From: Deltaproteobacteria bacterium
GTDB taxonomy: Bacteria > Myxococcota > Kuafuiibacteriia > Kuafuiibacteriales > Kuafuiibacteriaceae
Reading direction: 5' to 3'
Length of the DNA: 64,000 nucleotides
NCBI GenBank assembly: GCA_016703535.1
Contig: JADJBV010000001.1
Coordinates: 186,001 to 250,000 of the forward strand
Position 1 is the stretch's first letter, and each line of letters begins with the position of its first letter. This document shows, in pieces, positions 62,144-64,000 of this stretch. The translations under genes and the position numbers were made by a program. A model generated the notes under the pieces. That model had not been told where the DNA came from and made no database searches. It saw only the letters and a list, made by a program, of their open reading frames with translations.

Positions 62144-63397
62144 ATGTTCCCGAAGATCGATGGTGAACGCCTCTGGGCGTCGATCCAGGACCTGGCAAAG
62201 GTGGGCGCCTACACCGATTCGGTCAGCGGCCTGGTCGGTGTCAACCGCTTGGCCCTCACCGACGCCGATCGGGATGGGCGGCGTTTGGTCCGGGGGTGGT
62301 TCGAGGCGGCGGGTCTGGAGGTCCGGGTCGATCGGATCGGGAATACCTACGGGGTGCGTCGGGGCCGGCGCCGGGATCTGGCCCGGATCATGGCCGGATC
62401 CCACATCGACAGCGTGCCCACCGGCGGGGCCTTCGACGGGTGCCTGGGGGTGCTCGGGGCCCTCGAGGTGGTGCGCACGCTCAACGACGCCGGGCTCTCG
62501 ACCGATCGGGATCTGGAGATCGGCTTCTTCACCGACGAAGAAGGTGCCCGCTTCGGCACCGACATGTTGGGCAGCGCCACCGCTTGTGGGCGCCTGCCGA
62601 TCGAGACCGCCTATGGCTTGGCCGACAAAGATGGCACGACGGTGAAGGGGGAGCTGGAGCGGATCGGCTTCCTCGGGCCAGCGCCCGAGCGGGTGACGCC
62701 GCCGGCGGCGTATGTCGAGTGCCACGTCGAGCAGGGCCCAATCTTGGCGACCCGGGGTCGTGATCTCGGGGCGGTCGTCGGGGTGCAGGCGATCTCTTGG
62801 TACGAGCTCACCCTGGAGGGGAAGTCGGCCCACGCCGGCACCACCCCGATGGGCCTGCGCAAAGACGCGGGGCTGGTCGCCTCTCGCATCAACGTCGAGC
62901 TCCACCGGATGGCCACCAGCGGGGTGTACGGCGCCGAGATGCGGGCGACGATGGGGCGCTTCGATCCGGTCCCGGATCGGGTGAACATCGTGCCGGGGCG
63001 GGTGATCTGCACCGTGGATCTTCGGAACCCCGACGACGCCGCCATGGCCCGGGCCGAGGCCGATCTGTTCGGGTTCCTGAAGGCGCTGGCCGCTGAGACC
63101 GGCGTGGCCATCACGTGGCGGCAGACCGCCCAAACCCACAGCGTGAAGTTCTCCGAGGTGGTCTTGTCGGTGATCACCGCCCGGATGGAGGCCCACGGGC
63201 TCTCTTATGAACGCATCTTGTCGGGGGCGGGCCACGACGCCCAAGAGTTCGCGGCGATCTGCCCGACCGCGATGATCTTTGTGCCGGGCCTCTACGACGG
63301 GATCAGCCACAACCCCCGCGAATATTCGACGCCCGAGGCCTGCGCCCGGGGTGTCCAGATCCTCTGCGAGACGATGTTGGAGCTGAGCAAAACGTGA
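62144..63397 (+). CDS. Zn-dependent amidase/N-carbamoylase (AllC/HyuC family)
   Basis: A 417-residue M20-like metalloenzyme. GSHIDSVPTGGAFDG, DEEGARFGTDM and YVECHVEQGPIL carry the metal ligands; GAGHDAQEFAAICP and GISHNPREYSTPEACARG are the closing motifs. Members cut N-carbamoyl-amino acids, ureidoglycolate or similar amides; which one is unknown. The ATG at 62144 is favoured over a GTG 15 bases upstream. Confidence 0.9.
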   Translation: MFPKIDGERLWASIQDLAKVGAYTDSVSGLVGVNRLALTDADRDGRRLVRGWFEAAGLEVRVDRIGNTYGVRRGRRRDLARIMAGSHIDSVPTGGAFDGCLGVLGALEVVRTLNDAGLSTDRDLEIGFFTDEEGARFGTDMLGSATACGRLPIETAYGLADKDGTTVKGELERIGFLGPAPERVTPPAAYVECHVEQGPILATRGRDLGAVVGVQAISWYELTLEGKSAHAGTTPMGLRKDAGLVASRINVELHRMATSGVYGAEMRATMGRFDPVPDRVNIVPGRVICTVDLRNPDDAAMARAEADLFGFLKALAAETGVAITWRQTAQTHSVKFSEVVLSVITARMEAHGLSYERILSGAGHDAQEFAAICPTAMIFVPGLYDGISHNPREYSTPEACARGVQILCETMLELSKT

Positions 63398-64000
63398 CCA
63401 TCAAGAAGACCTCCCTGCTGCTCCTGATCTTGTGTGCCTGTGAGGGCTCGACCCTGGATCGTACCTTCGTGCCTTCGAACCAGGATGGGGGTGCCCAAGG
63501 CCTGGATCGAGGCTTCACGTTTGATGGCGCAGCTCCGGTCGATGGCGGCGTGGGCCTCGATGGGGGTCTGGACCCGGATGGCGGGAGTGAACCCGACGCC
63601 AACCCGCTCGACGTCGGGATGGACGCGGGCTTCGGCGACGCGGTCGTCCCGGACAGCGGGCCGGCCGACACCGGTTTGGTCCCTTGTGGCTTCGATGAGC
63701 CTGGGCCCGCCGACAAGGCCCGGGTGATCGTGCTCGGCCACCCCTTTGGCGCTCAAAGCGGCATGCCAGGGACCGACATCCGCACCCTCAACTTGGCCAC
63801 CGACGGGACCATCACCGACGACGGCACCCGGATCGATCTCGGCTTTCGGGTGGCGCGGCTGGAGATGGTGCCGAGCGGTGAGATCTTGTTGGCCTTGGGT
63901 GAAGACGGCGAACTCGCCTCCTTGCGGGTCAACTCGGCCACCAACTTGAACGTGTTGGATCAGATCCAGCTCCCGGCGGCGGGGTACGGCGATCTGCGGA
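63394..64000 (+). CDS. Lipoprotein, truncated by the window edge
   Basis: Starts at GTG overlapping the previous stop (GTGA). MTIKKTSLLLLILCAC is the signal; lipid Cys16. A linker of repeated Asp-Gly-Gly units (VDGGVGLDGGLDPDGG) precedes a beta-rich domain (ARVIVLGHPFGAQSGMPGTD). It probably is a surface beta-propeller-type lipoprotein like others in this window. Confidence 0.75.
   Translation, partial: MTIKKTSLLLLILCACEGSTLDRTFVPSNQDGGAQGLDRGFTFDGAAPVDGGVGLDGGLDPDGGSEPDANPLDVGMDAGFGDAVVPDSGPADTGLVPCGFDEPGPADKARVIVLGHPFGAQSGMPGTDIRTLNLATDGTITDDGTRIDLGFRVARLEMVPSGEILLALGEDGELASLRVNSATNLNVLDQIQLPAAGYGDLR

Overview
The window is GC-rich, densely coded DNA from a Gram-negative bacterium. The best fit is a Myxococcota or Bradymonadota-like lineage (former Deltaproteobacteria). 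The signs are many lipoproteins with Asp/Gly/Ser/Pro-rich linkers after the lipobox, a zinc-ribbon Ser/Thr kinase, sigma-54 regulation, TonB-dependent uptake, HmuY-like domains, a cbb3-type oxidase and aerobic stress genes. This placement is inferred from gene content only. No rRNA, CRISPR array, transposase or phage gene was seen, and there is one tRNA (Ser-CGA).

Layout. 1-7.4 kb: a kinase-like fragment, a malQ gene interrupted by an in-frame TAA, slyD, rpiA and two large lipoproteins. 7.5-13.9 kb: SPFH protein, hflX, a CheY-like receiver, PPi-type phosphofructokinase divergent from fhs. 13.9-22.1 kb: a papain-like hydrolase, a kelch lipoprotein and a probable heme/iron uptake locus (triple HmuY lipoprotein, TonB receptor, Fur-like box, two small membrane proteins). 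22.1-27 kb: Ser/Thr kinase, a secreted protein, a SnoaL-like protein and a rhomboid protease. 27-31.7 kb: a heat-shock island in which an ECF sigma factor with a membrane/Cys tail, a DsbA-like lipoprotein and two Hsp20 genes stand divergent from groES-groEL. 31.8-41 kb: a VOC-PhzF fusion, a pseudouridine synthase, a peptide transporter, small envelope proteins, the thyA-folA-transporter operon and a GST. 41-49 kb: a long inverted repeat, a diheme lipoprotein, and a NorR-like sigma-54 activator facing a rubrerythrin / FeS-CCG protein / DUF3501 operon. 49-58 kb: a tightly packed, leftward cbb3 oxidase operon with copper-handling genes. 58-64 kb: hibernation factor, bfd-bfr under a Fur box, aminopeptidase, tRNA-Ser, an amidase/carbamoylase and a truncated lipoprotein.

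Most notable signals. (1) The 45.44-45.68 kb intergenic region has three ACCGA..TCGGT palindromes at the distance expected for activator sites, then a near-consensus -24/-12 promoter, then a fourth palindrome before rubrerythrin. This looks like a complete regulatory circuit for a poorly described redox operon. (2) A hairpin buries the Shine-Dalgarno sequence of hsp20, a candidate RNA thermometer. (3) The ECF sigma factor carries its own transmembrane helix and a four-cysteine tail beside a DsbA-like thiol protein. (4) A dispersed 16-bp dyad TGCAAG-N4-CTTGCR occurs five times, mostly inside genes and in different reading frames. (5) A roughly 165-bp imperfect inverted repeat lies at 41.0 kb. 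(6) There are fusions: a VOC-PhzF protein, and a CcoG-like ferredoxin with a periplasmic Cys/His-containing tail.
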